The notes: a model not told the origin generated them from the letters alone. DNA of 64,000 nt from Vibrio litoralis DSM 17657 (GCF_000426765.1 NZ_AUFZ01000022.1:1-64000); one strand, 5' to 3'; counted from the stretch's first letter, positions 37,738 through 46,085 are shown. Made by a program: numbers and translations.

Positions 37738-37769
37738 TAAAAAAAGCTCAGGAAATTTAACCTGAGCTT
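37738..37769 (-). terminator. Intrinsic terminator ending the candidate RNA
   Basis: The arms aagctcagg (37744-37752) and cctgagctt (37761-37769) pair perfectly over nine bases, and on the minus strand the stem is followed by a run of seven T residues. No minus-strand protein gene precedes it, which is the main reason to suspect an RNA gene. Confidence 0.8.
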
Positions 37770-37945
37770 GTTACAAAAACCATCACAAAAGTAACGGCCA
37801 GCTATGCGTAACCACCAATGTGTGTTCTGGTGTTTAGCTGATCGGCGGCCAAACCAAAAGCTAAACGAACACCTGGTATGCGACTAATTTCGTCGCTTTA
37901 CCAATACACTGCCTGTTAATAGTAGACAATCCATTAAGGTTGCTT
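37738..37945 (-). ncRNA. Candidate structured small RNA with its own terminator
   Basis: Read 5' to 3' on the minus strand there are four successive stems. The first pairs 37899-37903 and 37892-37896 with 37874-37878 and 37880-37884 (TGGTA/TACCA and GCGAC/GTCGC arms). The second has 14 base pairs with a four-base bulge, 37859-37872 against 37822-37827 plus 37832-37839. A weaker GTTAC/GTAAC stem lies at 37770-37795. The last is an intrinsic terminator at 37738-37769. Two GGCC tetramers, one in the loop of stem two and one downstream, could form a tertiary contact. A possible promoter (TTTACT, 17 bp, TGTATA) lies just beyond 37945. I cannot match it to a named Vibrio RNA; the 5' end is an estimate. 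Confidence 0.5.
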
Positions 37946-38346
37946 TTCTATACAACAAACAACGTGTATTCAGTAAAAAGAGCTAAACTGCTTATTTATC
38001 TATAGGTTATCGACTTTTCAGTGGCTTCGATAAAGTTTCGCATCAATAATTTACAGACTCTTTCATGATAAATTTGTGATGTAAAATCAACCACTAACTA
38101 AAAAAATCAATCTCTATATTTTAAATAGACCGCAATTCTAGCGTTTCTACTGAAGTATGTCATCAAAAGTGTGAATAACATCTCTAAAACTGTGAAATAA
38201 GTATTCATTGATACATTTTATCGTGACATGATTTTATTCAGCTTTAGTATTCCTGAATATTATCAAAAGATTAAGTCAATTTAATGACATGTATACTCTG
38301 TAACTTCAGAGAGCAGATTCCTGCAAGAGTTAAATAATTTGTAGGC

Positions 38347-38376
38347 AATAAAAAATGCCCACCGAAGTGAGCATTT
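38347..38376 (-). terminator. Intrinsic terminator of the csgDEFG operon
   Basis: On the minus strand aaatgctcac pairs with gtgggcattt around a TTCG tetraloop, followed by T residues. It lies about 55 bp after the csgG stop. Confidence 0.85.
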
Positions 38377-38428
38377 AAAAAGTGAGCAGATTTTTGATTC
38401 TAACTAGCTAGTTTTTACAATAGGCTCA

Positions 38429-39262
38429 TTAAAGAACTTCTACCTTATCATCAACATAACGTTGAAAAACCGGATTTTTAAGCTCTTCTACACTAGCAGG
38501 GTTCCATAAGTTATTTTTAATGCCTTTAACTACGGTATAAATAACCGCAGTATCAATCGCTGACATCAAGGCAATATTGACCGGCTCGTTATTGGTGTAG
38601 CCCATCTCGACTTCCAATAGATCTTTATAGTCTATGTAACGAAATGCCCCAGCGCTGACCTCATAAGATAATATGGTTTTGGTCGTTGTAACACTAGATA
38701 AGATCTTACCGGTTCTCACATCAACAGATCGTAAGTTTACTGTAATTTGATCGGTTCGATATTCACCAGAAGCTCCGATACCTAAATAACGGGCACCTAG
38801 TCCACCAGTTTTAATGTTTGTATCATAAGCCACAATACCACCTTCAATTAATATATTGGCTGATTGAAGTGATGGTAATTGCCCCCCTTGATTAAAGGCT
38901 TCTCCTTTCGTTTGTGCGGCCCGGATAATTTTCCGCTCTGTCAGTAAGTTCTGTAGACCTTCCCTCTCAAGCGGAGCAAACCAACCAGAATCAATAAGAG
39001 ACATGGTTAATAAAGAGGTTGCACCTTGCGAGACAGCAGTTGAAAAATTACTGTTTGGTTGTGGTCTATACTGACCAGTTTGATCTCTAAAGTTATACAC
39101 CGAGACCATAATAATCCCTTGAGGTTTCGGCAAACTAATTAAATCTTGATAAGCCACACCGCGGTACATCAATTGGGACTCTTCTTCAGCATCTGGAATG
39201 GTTATGGAATTTGAACAAGCCGTTAACATCATGACCATGGCGGCTACATAAAACTTTTTCAT
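38429..39262 (-). CDS. csgG: Curli secretion channel lipoprotein CsgG
   Basis: CsgG forms the nonameric outer-membrane pore through which curlin subunits leave the cell. The 277 residues open with a lipoprotein signal peptide whose lipobox is 'LTAC' near residue 16. They contain 'VSVYNFRDQTGQYRPQPNSN', 'TMSLIDSGWFAPLEREGLQN', 'IRAAQTKGEAF', 'DQITVNLRSVDVRTGKI' and 'AVIYTVVKGIKNNLW', all conserved in CsgG. Length agrees with the E. coli protein. The start at 39262 has GGAGA eight bases upstream. It is the last gene of csgDEFG. Confidence 0.95.
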   Translation of the reverse strand: MKKFYVAAMVMMLTACSNSITIPDAEEESQLMYRGVAYQDLISLPKPQGIIMVSVYNFRDQTGQYRPQPNSNFSTAVSQGATSLLTMSLIDSGWFAPLEREGLQNLLTERKIIRAAQTKGEAFNQGGQLPSLQSANILIEGGIVAYDTNIKTGGLGARYLGIGASGEYRTDQITVNLRSVDVRTGKILSSVTTTKTILSYEVSAGAFRYIDYKDLLEVEMGYTNNEPVNIALMSAIDTAVIYTVVKGIKNNLWNPASVEELKNPVFQRYVDDKVEVL

Positions 39263-39278
39263 CATTTGATTCTCCATA

Positions 39279-39683
39279 TTAATTACCTAAAGGGTCGCTA
39301 ACTTGGATCACAGATGATTCACCACTCACTTTGTCATATATATTCAAAGTCAAGCCACCATTGCCATCATCAATGACATTCAAAATAAAATCGTCGGTTT
39401 CCAATTGTCCACCATCAGACTTTCCTGAACTCACATCATCTAACAAATTATTCAGAAGCCTAGATTGTAAAGTTGTTTGTAACCGATCTGCAGCGGTTAG
39501 TCCCAACTCATCATCAGGCTTATATTGATTAATAGCATTGGCGACATTTAACAAATGGGTTCCGTTATAAGGGTTTCCTCCAAAGCTCGGGTTGGTAGGT
39601 TGATACACTAGCTCAGTTGCTACGGTGTGAAAACTGACCATAACTGAGCTAATTAATAGAATGTTTTTGAACGTCCTTTTCAT
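39279..39683 (-). CDS. csgF: Curli assembly protein CsgF
   Basis: CsgF sits at the cell surface on CsgG and couples secretion to nucleation by CsgB. The 134 residues have a signal peptide (cleavage near 'TVATE', residue 23) and the conserved mature start 'ELVYQPTNPSFGGNPYNGTH', which in E. coli CsgF inserts into the CsgG pore. The C-terminal 'DDFILNVIDDGNGGLTLNIYD' fits the beta-rich head. It lies 9 bp after csgE. Confidence 0.95.
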   Translation of the reverse strand: MKRTFKNILLISSVMVSFHTVATELVYQPTNPSFGGNPYNGTHLLNVANAINQYKPDDELGLTAADRLQTTLQSRLLNNLLDDVSSGKSDGGQLETDDFILNVIDDGNGGLTLNIYDKVSGESSVIQVSDPLGN

Positions 39684-39692
39684 AGTGACACC

Positions 39693-40169
39693 TTAGAGCT
39701 CATCAGGAGCAAGATCGGTTTTATCTGAGAACTTCCTGTCTAATTTCCACCTTAATAAATAAACGGAAATATTATCAACGGCTTGTTCTGCCTTAGTTTC
39801 TGCTTGTTGTAAGCCTGGTGATAAGCTTGTTCTATATATGGGAGTATTAAAGTGAAATATGGTTATAATACTGCCCGACAATGCTGTAGGCCTTTCTTTA
39901 ACACTTAGATTTATCGATAGATTTTCATGTTTATCATTTAATTTTTGAGAGAAGTAAAAGTAAAAATTTCTCCCTAGTACTGTCACCGTTTGATCAACAA
40001 TCAAGCCGTTTATACCACCTTCTGTATCTGGCAATATGTTGCTTTCTTCTACTTTCTTATTACTATCAATAGTGTCATTATCGTTAGCTGTTTCTACTTC
40101 CGCATTGATTGGAAAGGAAATTGAAATCAGTAAAGAATAAAAAAATAAGGCACTACTAATATTTTTCAT
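39693..40169 (-). CDS. csgE: Curli assembly chaperone CsgE
   Basis: CsgE is the periplasmic adaptor that caps CsgG and directs curlins to it. The 158 residues have a signal peptide ending near 'PINAE' (residue 23), an acidic linker longer than in E. coli, and a CsgE domain from about residue 50 ('GGINGLIVDQTVTVLGRNFY', 'FSQKLND', 'LSVKERPTALSGSIITIFHF'). The ATG overlaps the csgD stop by four bases (ATGA), so the two are translationally coupled. Confidence 0.92.
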   Translation of the reverse strand: MKNISSALFFYSLLISISFPINAEVETANDNDTIDSNKKVEESNILPDTEGGINGLIVDQTVTVLGRNFYFYFSQKLNDKHENLSINLSVKERPTALSGSIITIFHFNTPIYRTSLSPGLQQAETKAEQAVDNISVYLLRWKLDRKFSDKTDLAPDEL

Positions 40170-40816
40170 ACGGCCCCATCAAACTTGTATTTTTTTGCCC
40201 ACATCAGTGCTTGCAATCTATTTCTTACTTTTATTTTTTTAAACACATGATGTAAATGTGTTTTTACTGTATTTTCGCTAACAAACAACTGTTCAGCAAT
40301 TTGAATATTTGAAGCCCCCACTAACAGTAACTTTAATATTTCTTCTTCCCGACAAGTTAAATCAGCGAATGTTCTCGACGAGAACAAATCATTTTCTCTA
40401 TAATATTCAATTATTTTTTGAGACAACTCATTTGACAAACTAAACCGACCAGACAATACATCCCCTAACCCTTTGTTTATACTATCCAAACAGTCATCTT
40501 TAAAAAACACAGCCACAACATTAGAAAATTGTAAGATAAAAGACACATTAATATCCCGACTATTATTAATTAAAATTTCTTTCGCTTTCCTTCCTTCTTC
40601 ATGCATATGATTCAAATAGCTTTTAATCATATCTCCTTGAATATATTCCATATCTAAAATCACATACATCAGGTTAATATTGCACGTATCGTTCAGTTCA
40701 AGAAAATTATTAAAAATTATCGGCTCTATTTTTCTGCCTAACTCTCGTTCTAAGTTCTCCTTGAGCAAAGAAGACTGTAATGTCTTACTTGTTATCAAGT
40801 ATAGTTTTTCATCCAT
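40166..40816 (-). CDS. csgD: CsgD-like LuxR-family regulator of curli genes
   Basis: The likely transcription activator of the divergent csgBA genes. It has 216 residues, the length of E. coli CsgD. The N-terminal 140 residues form a receiver-like domain without a clear phospho-acceptor Asp. The C-terminal LuxR helix-turn-helix begins at 'LTCREEEILKLLLVGASNIQ' and continues 'IAEQLFVSENTVKTHLHHVF'. The position that carries the c-di-GMP motif W[FLM][TS]R in VpsT reads 'RFSL' here, so c-di-GMP binding is not supported. The start at 40816 has GGAG; an in-frame TTG four codons earlier is poor. It is the first gene of csgDEFG. Confidence 0.85.
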   Translation of the reverse strand: MDEKLYLITSKTLQSSLLKENLERELGRKIEPIIFNNFLELNDTCNINLMYVILDMEYIQGDMIKSYLNHMHEEGRKAKEILINNSRDINVSFILQFSNVVAVFFKDDCLDSINKGLGDVLSGRFSLSNELSQKIIEYYRENDLFSSRTFADLTCREEEILKLLLVGASNIQIAEQLFVSENTVKTHLHHVFKKIKVRNRLQALMWAKKYKFDGAV

Positions 40817-41165
40817 GCTTATCTCCAATCCCTTCCCTACATAGACTTCCTTTTATATTCATACTAGACAAATAACTTGAAACGACCTACTGCATCCAGC
40901 ACAAAAAAGGTTCCATTTTACAAATTCTCATTTATGAGAAATCTAACGCAAAACCTGAAAATTTATTAAACAAAGGTTAGGACAATGTCAAGCCACTGTA
41001 AACTTACGTTCAATAGTTTTTTTCTGAAAAACTTTTGATCTAACCACAAACTTCAAACCGTAATACTTTAGTTTATTGATTCTCTTTTATATTCAACTTT
41101 AAGTTTATAGCCACAATCAGAACTCAATACCATAATCCCTATTAAATAACGCATAGGGGTTGAGT
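40817..41165. promoter_or_regulatory. Divergent promoter region between csgD and csgB
   Basis: These 349 bp separate the two curli transcripts and must hold both promoters. The most distinct feature is a perfect palindrome, ttctcat-tt-atgagaa at 40925-40940, which has the size of a dimeric regulator site. The rest is very AT-rich. GGGG at 41156-41159 is part of the ribosome site of the csgB-like gene. Which regulator binds is unknown; CsgD itself is the obvious candidate. Confidence 0.5.
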
Positions 41166-41759
41166 ATGAAAATCACAAATATACATAGCTCGTTTTTTTT
41201 ATACTCCACGAGTATTCTCTTTTATTTATCGTCAGTAAATATAGCTTTCGCTAATTTAGACCTTGCTAAGAGTGAATTACCCCAAAGAGATGAATTAATA
41301 ACTAAAACCACAAACCAAACAAAATACAACATCTCTGATATAAATATCTCAGGTGAATCAAATATTGCCTATATAAAACAATCTAGCGGTTTTGATGCTG
41401 GAAATTCAGCCTCAATAAACCAAAAAGGTAATAAAAATAAATCATTGATAAATCAAGGAGGTGACGCCAATAGTGCAAGTATTGATCAGTACGGAAATAG
41501 TAATTTAGCCATCATAATGCAGTCTGGATATGGAAACACAGGTTCGATAATTCAGGATGGCAACGATAATGAAGCCATATTAAGCCAATCGGGAGTTAGC
41601 TTAGAAGGTTCTATCTCTCAGTCAGGCAATGGCAACCTTGCTTACATTGTTGATAGCGGCAACGTAAGTATGTCTGGATACGATATCAATCAATCTGGGC
41701 AAAGCAGTTTAATAATAATTAATGGTATGAATAGAAATATCAACATGACACTAAAATAA
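41166..41759 (+). CDS. csgB: CsgB-like minor curlin (nucleator)
   Basis: A secreted curlin of 197 residues with a signal peptide ending near 'NIAFA' (residue 30). A 40-residue linker precedes about five curlin repeats with the pattern S-x5-Q-x-G-x-N ('ASINQKGNKNKSLINQGGDA', 'ASIDQYGNSNLAIIMQSGYG', 'GSIIQDGNDNEAILSQSGVS', 'GSISQSGNGNLAYIVDSG', then a degenerate one). Being first in the operon and having Lys/Asn-rich irregular repeats favours the nucleator CsgB over CsgA. The start at 41166 has GGGG well spaced; the frame also reads from a TTG at 41160. Confidence 0.85.
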   Translation: MKITNIHSSFFLYSTSILFYLSSVNIAFANLDLAKSELPQRDELITKTTNQTKYNISDINISGESNIAYIKQSSGFDAGNSASINQKGNKNKSLINQGGDANSASIDQYGNSNLAIIMQSGYGNTGSIIQDGNDNEAILSQSGVSLEGSISQSGNGNLAYIVDSGNVSMSGYDINQSGQSSLIIINGMNRNINMTLK

Positions 41760-41774
41760 TAGAAGGAATTTATT

Positions 41775-42920
41775 ATGAAAAAGTTAACAATTGCAATTTC
41801 AACCATTCTAGCTACCGGGTTTAGTGCGCAAGCGCTTGCGGTAGATAATACATCAACAGTGAATCTATCTGGTGTAGCAAGTACTGCGACAGTTGTCCAA
41901 TTAAGTGCAGGTGATAGCAGCGGTAACATGTCCAATGTCCAAGTTAATTCAGGTTTTAGCAATCATGCTAATGTCTTCCAAGCTGGAACAAAAAGTGATT
42001 CAGATGTAATGATAACAGGCGGAGCATTCAATGATGCTAATGTCGTGCAAGGTGCATTAGGAGCAGATAACTCAGCAACAGTGAGCACAACTGGTTCATA
42101 TGCAACAAACTCCTCAATCAACCAAGGTGCTGCTGCTTTTGATGGGATACTAAGCCTTACTTCTAGCTCTAATACCGCTGGTATTTCAACGACAAATTCA
42201 TCATTTGTTAATTCGACCATTAATCAAGGTTCACTTGCGAGTACTGGTTTACTATCATTAGCAATAAGTTCTAATTCTGCTGATATTTCGACCAGCAATT
42301 CAACCGTTGTTAATGCGACAATCAATCAGGGTTCTGTTGCTTCATCTGGTGCTTTTGACGCTAATGTGAGCGCTAACTCAGCAACTATCTCAACGATGAA
42401 TTCAGCATTCGTAACCTCAACCATTAATCAAAATAATGTTAATGATGGCTCATCTAATAGTGCTTATATTGGAGTAAGCGACTCTGGTGGTATTACCTCT
42501 ACCGTTAATCAAGATGGTTCAATGAACACTGGTAATATAGTTGTGACTAATTCTGGCGGTGTAGGAGCATCGATTGATCAAAATGGTGATATGAACTCTG
42601 CTGGCATCAATGCACATGATGCATACTTCTCTAGTGCATCTGTTGATCAACTAGGTGACGGTAACGAAGGCTATATTGATACCTCAGGCGTATTCAACAC
42701 TACAAGTATTGACCAATTTGGTGATAATAACTTTGCAGGTTCTACTACTTCTGGCTGGGGTAACCAATCTTCTACTACTCAAGTTGGTGACGGCCATGTT
42801 GCATATACAACAATGAGCGGTGTTGGGAACCAATCTACAACGCTACAGTTAGGCAATGATAATGCATCATATACAACCGTAGCTGGTTGGGGTAATACTG
42901 CAAATGTGTTCCAAAACTAA
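41775..42920 (+). CDS. csgA: Long CsgA-like major curlin with two kinds of repeat
   Basis: A secreted amyloid subunit of 381 residues, more than twice the length of E. coli CsgA (151). The signal peptide ends 'SAQALA' at residue 22. Residues 114-215 form three repeats of exactly 34 residues, each starting 'xINQG' and ending 'STxNSxxVxx', with a hydrophobic insert such as 'GILSLTSSSN'. From residue 216 to the end there are about seven canonical repeats of 21-27 residues with Q-x-G-x-N signatures ('SIDQFGDNNFAGSTTSGWGN'). Asp is frequent, Lys and Arg nearly absent, so the fibre would be acidic. It lies 15 bp after csgB and is followed by a small secreted protein gene. Confidence 0.85.
   Translation: MKKLTIAISTILATGFSAQALAVDNTSTVNLSGVASTATVVQLSAGDSSGNMSNVQVNSGFSNHANVFQAGTKSDSDVMITGGAFNDANVVQGALGADNSATVSTTGSYATNSSINQGAAAFDGILSLTSSSNTAGISTTNSSFVNSTINQGSLASTGLLSLAISSNSADISTSNSTVVNATINQGSVASSGAFDANVSANSATISTMNSAFVTSTINQNNVNDGSSNSAYIGVSDSGGITSTVNQDGSMNTGNIVVTNSGGVGASIDQNGDMNSAGINAHDAYFSSASVDQLGDGNEGYIDTSGVFNTTSIDQFGDNNFAGSTTSGWGNQSSTTQVGDGHVAYTTMSGVGNQSTTLQLGNDNASYTTVAGWGNTANVFQN
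42114..42419 (+). repeat. Three 102-bp coding repeats inside the curlin gene
   Basis: Three consecutive units of 34 codons (residues 114-147, 148-181 and 182-215) share the start INQG and the tail IST-x-NS. DNA identity between them is moderate, so the expansion is not recent. They differ from the shorter curlin repeats that follow. Confidence 0.8.
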
Positions 42921-42923
42921 ACA

Positions 42924-43277
42924 ATGAAAATCTCTAATATTATAGCGGCGTCCTGCGCCGCTCTTTTCTTACCTACCCTACTTCTAGCTGCTGAGAAGAG
43001 TATGCTTAAACCATTCCCAAATTCAGAACTCAGTTGCCAGTCAAGTGTGCAAGCTGCAAAGCTAGTATTAAAAACGACTAACTCCGATGTTATTCAAGTC
43101 AAGATATCGAGTAAAAGTGGGAACTCAATAAGGTCGCAAGTCTCTGGCAGTTCATCCAATCAATTTCAATTTTCGACTTCGGATTTACCTCTTAATTTAG
43201 AGCTCACAAGCAATAACACTACGCTATCCTATCAAGTCATAATACAAAACTCTGAATGCCATATTATCGAGAAATAA
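42924..43277 (+). CDS. Small secreted protein downstream of csgA, possible CsgC-like role
   Basis: A 117-residue protein with a signal peptide ('IIAASCAALFLPTLLLAAE', cleavage near residue 23). The mature part is Ser/Asn/Gln-rich with alternating hydrophobic residues ('AKLVLKTTNSDVIQVKISSK', 'LPLNLELTSNNTTLSYQVII'), which suggests a small beta-sandwich, and holds two cysteines (in 'SELSCQSS' and 'NSECHII') that could form a disulfide. It begins 3 bp after the csgA stop. The position equals that of csgC in csgBAC, and CsgC/CsgH are small periplasmic beta proteins that block premature amyloid formation. I see no clear sequence match and treat the role as inference. Confidence 0.7.
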   Translation: MKISNIIAASCAALFLPTLLLAAEKSMLKPFPNSELSCQSSVQAAKLVLKTTNSDVIQVKISSKSGNSIRSQVSGSSSNQFQFSTSDLPLNLELTSNNTTLSYQVIIQNSECHIIEK

Positions 43278-43326
43278 TGGTTGTAGGGTATTAGGAGCAA
43301 AAATATGTTGAGGCCTTAGTCGTTTG

Positions 43327-44697
43327 TTATGCGCACCCATTCGTAATCCGGTCTAATGTCTGCTGCTTCGGAGGAAAATACCAGAAGAAAAACAAAGCTA
43401 TCCCAAACGTAAACAATTCAGCTAAAGGAATAGCGAGAATGAATGGATATTCTGGAAGTAATTTAAACAACACCAACAGCAGTAATATGGGTAAAACAAG
43501 GCTACGACTTAAAGCAATGATTGCAGATGGTTTGGGCAGATGTAATGCAGTAAGATAAGAAGTGATAATCATTGTCAATCCACTCACCAAGAACACAGGC
43601 CAGACTAACTCCATCAATTCATTCGCTAACTCAATCACATACATTTCATTATCAGGTAAAAACATTGTTACGAGAAACTCTGAAAAGCCAACCAGAAAAG
43701 CTATAAATATTACCGCAATCACCAACGCATTTAAGGCACTCACCAATAAAAATTGCTGAATTCTTTTTACTTGCCGTGCGCCAAAGTTTTGGCTTATAAA
43801 TATACTCCCAGCCTCACCAATTGAAAAACCAAACATCATGCCGATCATTAGTAGATAATTCAAAATAGTAAATGCAGCAACACCGTCCACACCGTAACGT
43901 AAGACAAATAACCAATTCAATATAAGAACGATAATTGCGCCAGAAATCTCATTCACGAACTCGGATAAACCATTTGCAGCCGATTGAAATAGTTCACGCC
44001 ACCGTGTTTGATGAAAATAAAAGTTTAAATGCCGATTACTCTGTAAAAAGTAACTACATAGCACAATAAAAGGCAATGCTTGTGATATTCCTGTCGCCCA
44101 TGCTGCACCAGCTATTCCCCAACCTAAATGAGCAACGAATAAATAATCCAAACCGATATTTACTGCCGAACCAAGTATTAATGCAAAGCTTGCAAGGTTA
44201 GGATAGCCATCGAGGCGAACAAAGAAATAAAGCGCGACGGTTAGAAGCTGTGTCCAGATAAACCCCATAGTAATGCGGTAATACGTTTTCATCAAAGGTA
44301 ATACTTCGTCCGTGCCCCCCAAAGCCCTTAGTACATTGGTCTCAAACGTTAGACCAAGTAAAATAATTAGGCCAACTAAGCTAATTATAGCTATTACAGT
44401 TTTTGAAAATATATTACTCGCTTCTGTGTAATTTTTCTCACCTATATATTTTCCTGCGCGCACAGAGCCACCCATTGCGAACATAAAGCTCAACCCAAAC
44501 AAAATACCAAAAAACGGAATAATCAGGTTGACTGCTGCTAACGCATTAGAGCCGACGTAGTTACCGATAAATAATCCATCAACAATATTAGCGGTCGTCA
44601 ATGCCAACAAACCAAGCAACGAGGGTATCCATAAACGATAAAATGTGACAATCACGGAGCTACTTAACACGTGATTAATACGATCTGATTGGGTCAT
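43327..44697 (-). CDS. MATE-family efflux transporter
   Basis: An inner-membrane cation-coupled exporter of 456 residues with twelve predicted hydrophobic segments in two similar halves. The typical MATE elements are 'LWIPSLLGLLALTTANIVDG' with 'LFIGNYVGSNALAAVNLIIP' in helix 1 and 2, and 'GFSIGEAGSIFISQNFGARQ' in the second half. The substrate (drug, dye or metabolite) cannot be told. The start at 44697 has a weak ribosome site; the frame reads back to 44799 and the true start may be a few codons further upstream. It converges with the curli operon. Confidence 0.85.
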   Translation of the reverse strand: MTQSDRINHVLSSSVIVTFYRLWIPSLLGLLALTTANIVDGLFIGNYVGSNALAAVNLIIPFFGILFGLSFMFAMGGSVRAGKYIGEKNYTEASNIFSKTVIAIISLVGLIILLGLTFETNVLRALGGTDEVLPLMKTYYRITMGFIWTQLLTVALYFFVRLDGYPNLASFALILGSAVNIGLDYLFVAHLGWGIAGAAWATGISQALPFIVLCSYFLQSNRHLNFYFHQTRWRELFQSAANGLSEFVNEISGAIIVLILNWLFVLRYGVDGVAAFTILNYLLMIGMMFGFSIGEAGSIFISQNFGARQVKRIQQFLLVSALNALVIAVIFIAFLVGFSEFLVTMFLPDNEMYVIELANELMELVWPVFLVSGLTMIITSYLTALHLPKPSAIIALSRSLVLPILLLLVLFKLLPEYPFILAIPLAELFTFGIALFFFWYFPPKQQTLDRITNGCA

Positions 44698-44975
44698 TAA
44701 ATAATCCATTGATACATAAAAAGGGTAACCTCGCAGATATTTTGTAAATTTACTTGCTAACTGGTTTAGGGGTAATAACGAGATAGACGTACTATACACT
44801 AATATATAAATCCATATATCAAGAAGAAGTTACTAAACTTTAATCCATTATTTTCAGTAAACCCCATACATTAAAAGATATATTTGAATAATTTGGGGCA
44901 TCAATGGGGCATAGAGGGAGTGAAATAGCCTAATTTCCTCCATATTCGTAGTTGTTATTCATTAGTGTATGGCAC

Positions 44976-45003
44976 AAAAAAACGCACCCGAAAGTGCGCT
45001 TCT
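44976..45003 (-). terminator. Intrinsic terminator of the kbl-tdh operon
   Basis: On the minus strand gcgcact pairs with gggtgcg-type bases around a TTCG-like loop (plus: acgcacccgaaagtgcgct) and is followed by seven T residues. It lies 12 bp after the tdh stop. Confidence 0.85.
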
Positions 45004-45014
45004 TTAATGGCTAA

Positions 45015-46070
45015 TTACTTAGTCCAATCTAGTATCACTTTCCCAGAAAGCCCGCCACGCATAGTGTCAAAGCCCTCTTGGAATTCATCAACATTGAAAT
45101 GATGCGTGATAATTGGCGTTAAATCTAGGCCTGATTGAATGAGGCTCGCCATTTTATACCACGTTTCGAACATTTCACGGCCATAGATGCCTTTAATCAC
45201 TAAACCTTTAAAGATCACTTTGGTCCAGTCAATCGCCATGTCAGATGGTGGAATACCTAGTAATGCAACTCGACCACCGTGATTCATGCCTTCTAGCATG
45301 GCATTAAATGCAGATGGCACGCCTGACATTTCAAGCCCCACATCAAAGCCTTCCGTCATGCCCAATTCAGTCATAACATCTTCTAGCTTTTCTTCAGCAA
45401 CGTTGACGGCGCGAGTGACACCCATTTTACGTGCCAATTCTAAGCGGTATTCATTAACGTCAGTAATGACGACGTGACGGGCACCAACGTGTTTGGCAAC
45501 TGCTGCTGCCATAATGCCGATTGGGCCTGCACCTGTGATCAACACATCTTCACCGACGAGATCAAACGATAATGCGGTGTGAACTGCATTACCAAATGGG
45601 TCAAAGATGGAAGCTAAATCATCTGAAATTTCATTTGGGATCTTGAATGCGTTAAAAGCAGGGATCACTAAGTATTCAGAGAACGCACCGGTACGGTTTA
45701 CACCCACGCCCGTTGTATTACGGCATAAGTGAGTACGACCGCCACGGCAGTTACGACAGTGACCACAAGTGATATGACCTTCACCTGAAACACGGTCACC
45801 AAGTTCGAAACCTTTTACTTCTTGGCCGATACCAACGACTTCACCCACGTACTCATGACCGACAACCATTGGATAAGGAATGGTATTTTTTGACCACTCG
45901 TCCCAGTTATAGATATGAACATCCGTCCCACAAATAGCGGTTTTACGAATTTTGATTAAGATGTCGTTATGACCCATTTCAGGCATATCAACTTCTGTCA
46001 TCCAAATGCCTTCTTCCGGCTTTAGCTTTGATAGCGCTTTAATTTTTCCGATTGTTTTAATATTGCTCAT
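45015..46070 (-). CDS. tdh: L-threonine 3-dehydrogenase Tdh
   Basis: A zinc- and NAD-dependent cytosolic enzyme that oxidises L-threonine to 2-amino-3-ketobutyrate, the substrate of Kbl. The 351 residues match the family closely: catalytic zinc Cys in '[17 protein letters not shown]', '[15 protein letters not shown]', the structural zinc cysteines in '[15 protein letters not shown]', and the NAD-binding '[20 protein letters not shown]'. It is slightly longer than usual (343), owing to the N-terminus. It follows kbl by 15 bp, so the two enzymes that turn threonine into glycine and acetyl-CoA are co-expressed. Confidence 0.96.
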   Translation of the reverse strand: MSNIKTIGKIKALSKLKPEEGIWMTEVDMPEMGHNDILIKIRKTAICGTDVHIYNWDEWSKNTIPYPMVVGHEYVGEVVGIGQEVKGFELGDRVSGEGHITCGHCRNCRGGRTHLCRNTTGVGVNRTGAFSEYLVIPAFNAFKIPNEISDDLASIFDPFGNAVHTALSFDLVGEDVLITGAGPIGIMAAAVAKHVGARHVVITDVNEYRLELARKMGVTRAVNVAEEKLEDVMTELGMTEGFDVGLEMSGVPSAFNAMLEGMNHGGRVALLGIPPSDMAIDWTKVIFKGLVIKGIYGREMFETWYKMASLIQSGLDLTPIITHHFNVDEFQEGFDTMRGGLSGKVILDWTK

Positions 46071-46085
46071 CATTTCAACGCCCAT

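Larger units (their letters stand above)
37651..38428. other. Intergenic region of about 780 bp holding a candidate RNA gene
   Basis: There is no protein-coding gene here. From 37738 to about 37945 the minus strand shows a series of hairpins ending in a terminator (listed separately). The stretch 37960-38345 is AT-rich and featureless to the eye, apart from the csg terminator at 38347-38376. The gap is unusually long for this gene-dense window. Confidence 0.6.

Noticed and set aside
37884..37938. Short leader peptide frame on the minus strand inside the candidate RNA (16 codons from ATG near 37934)
   Set aside because: The ribosome site is poor and a frame of this length is expected by chance; not supported as a gene.
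37738..37945. tRNA or tmRNA in the structured region
   Set aside because: There is no TTCGAATC-type T-loop, no acceptor stem with CCA, and no tag-peptide frame.
44880..44925. Direct repeat ggggcatcaatggggcat as an integrase attachment site
   Set aside because: No integrase, no tRNA and no second copy in the window; it could be a chance repeat.
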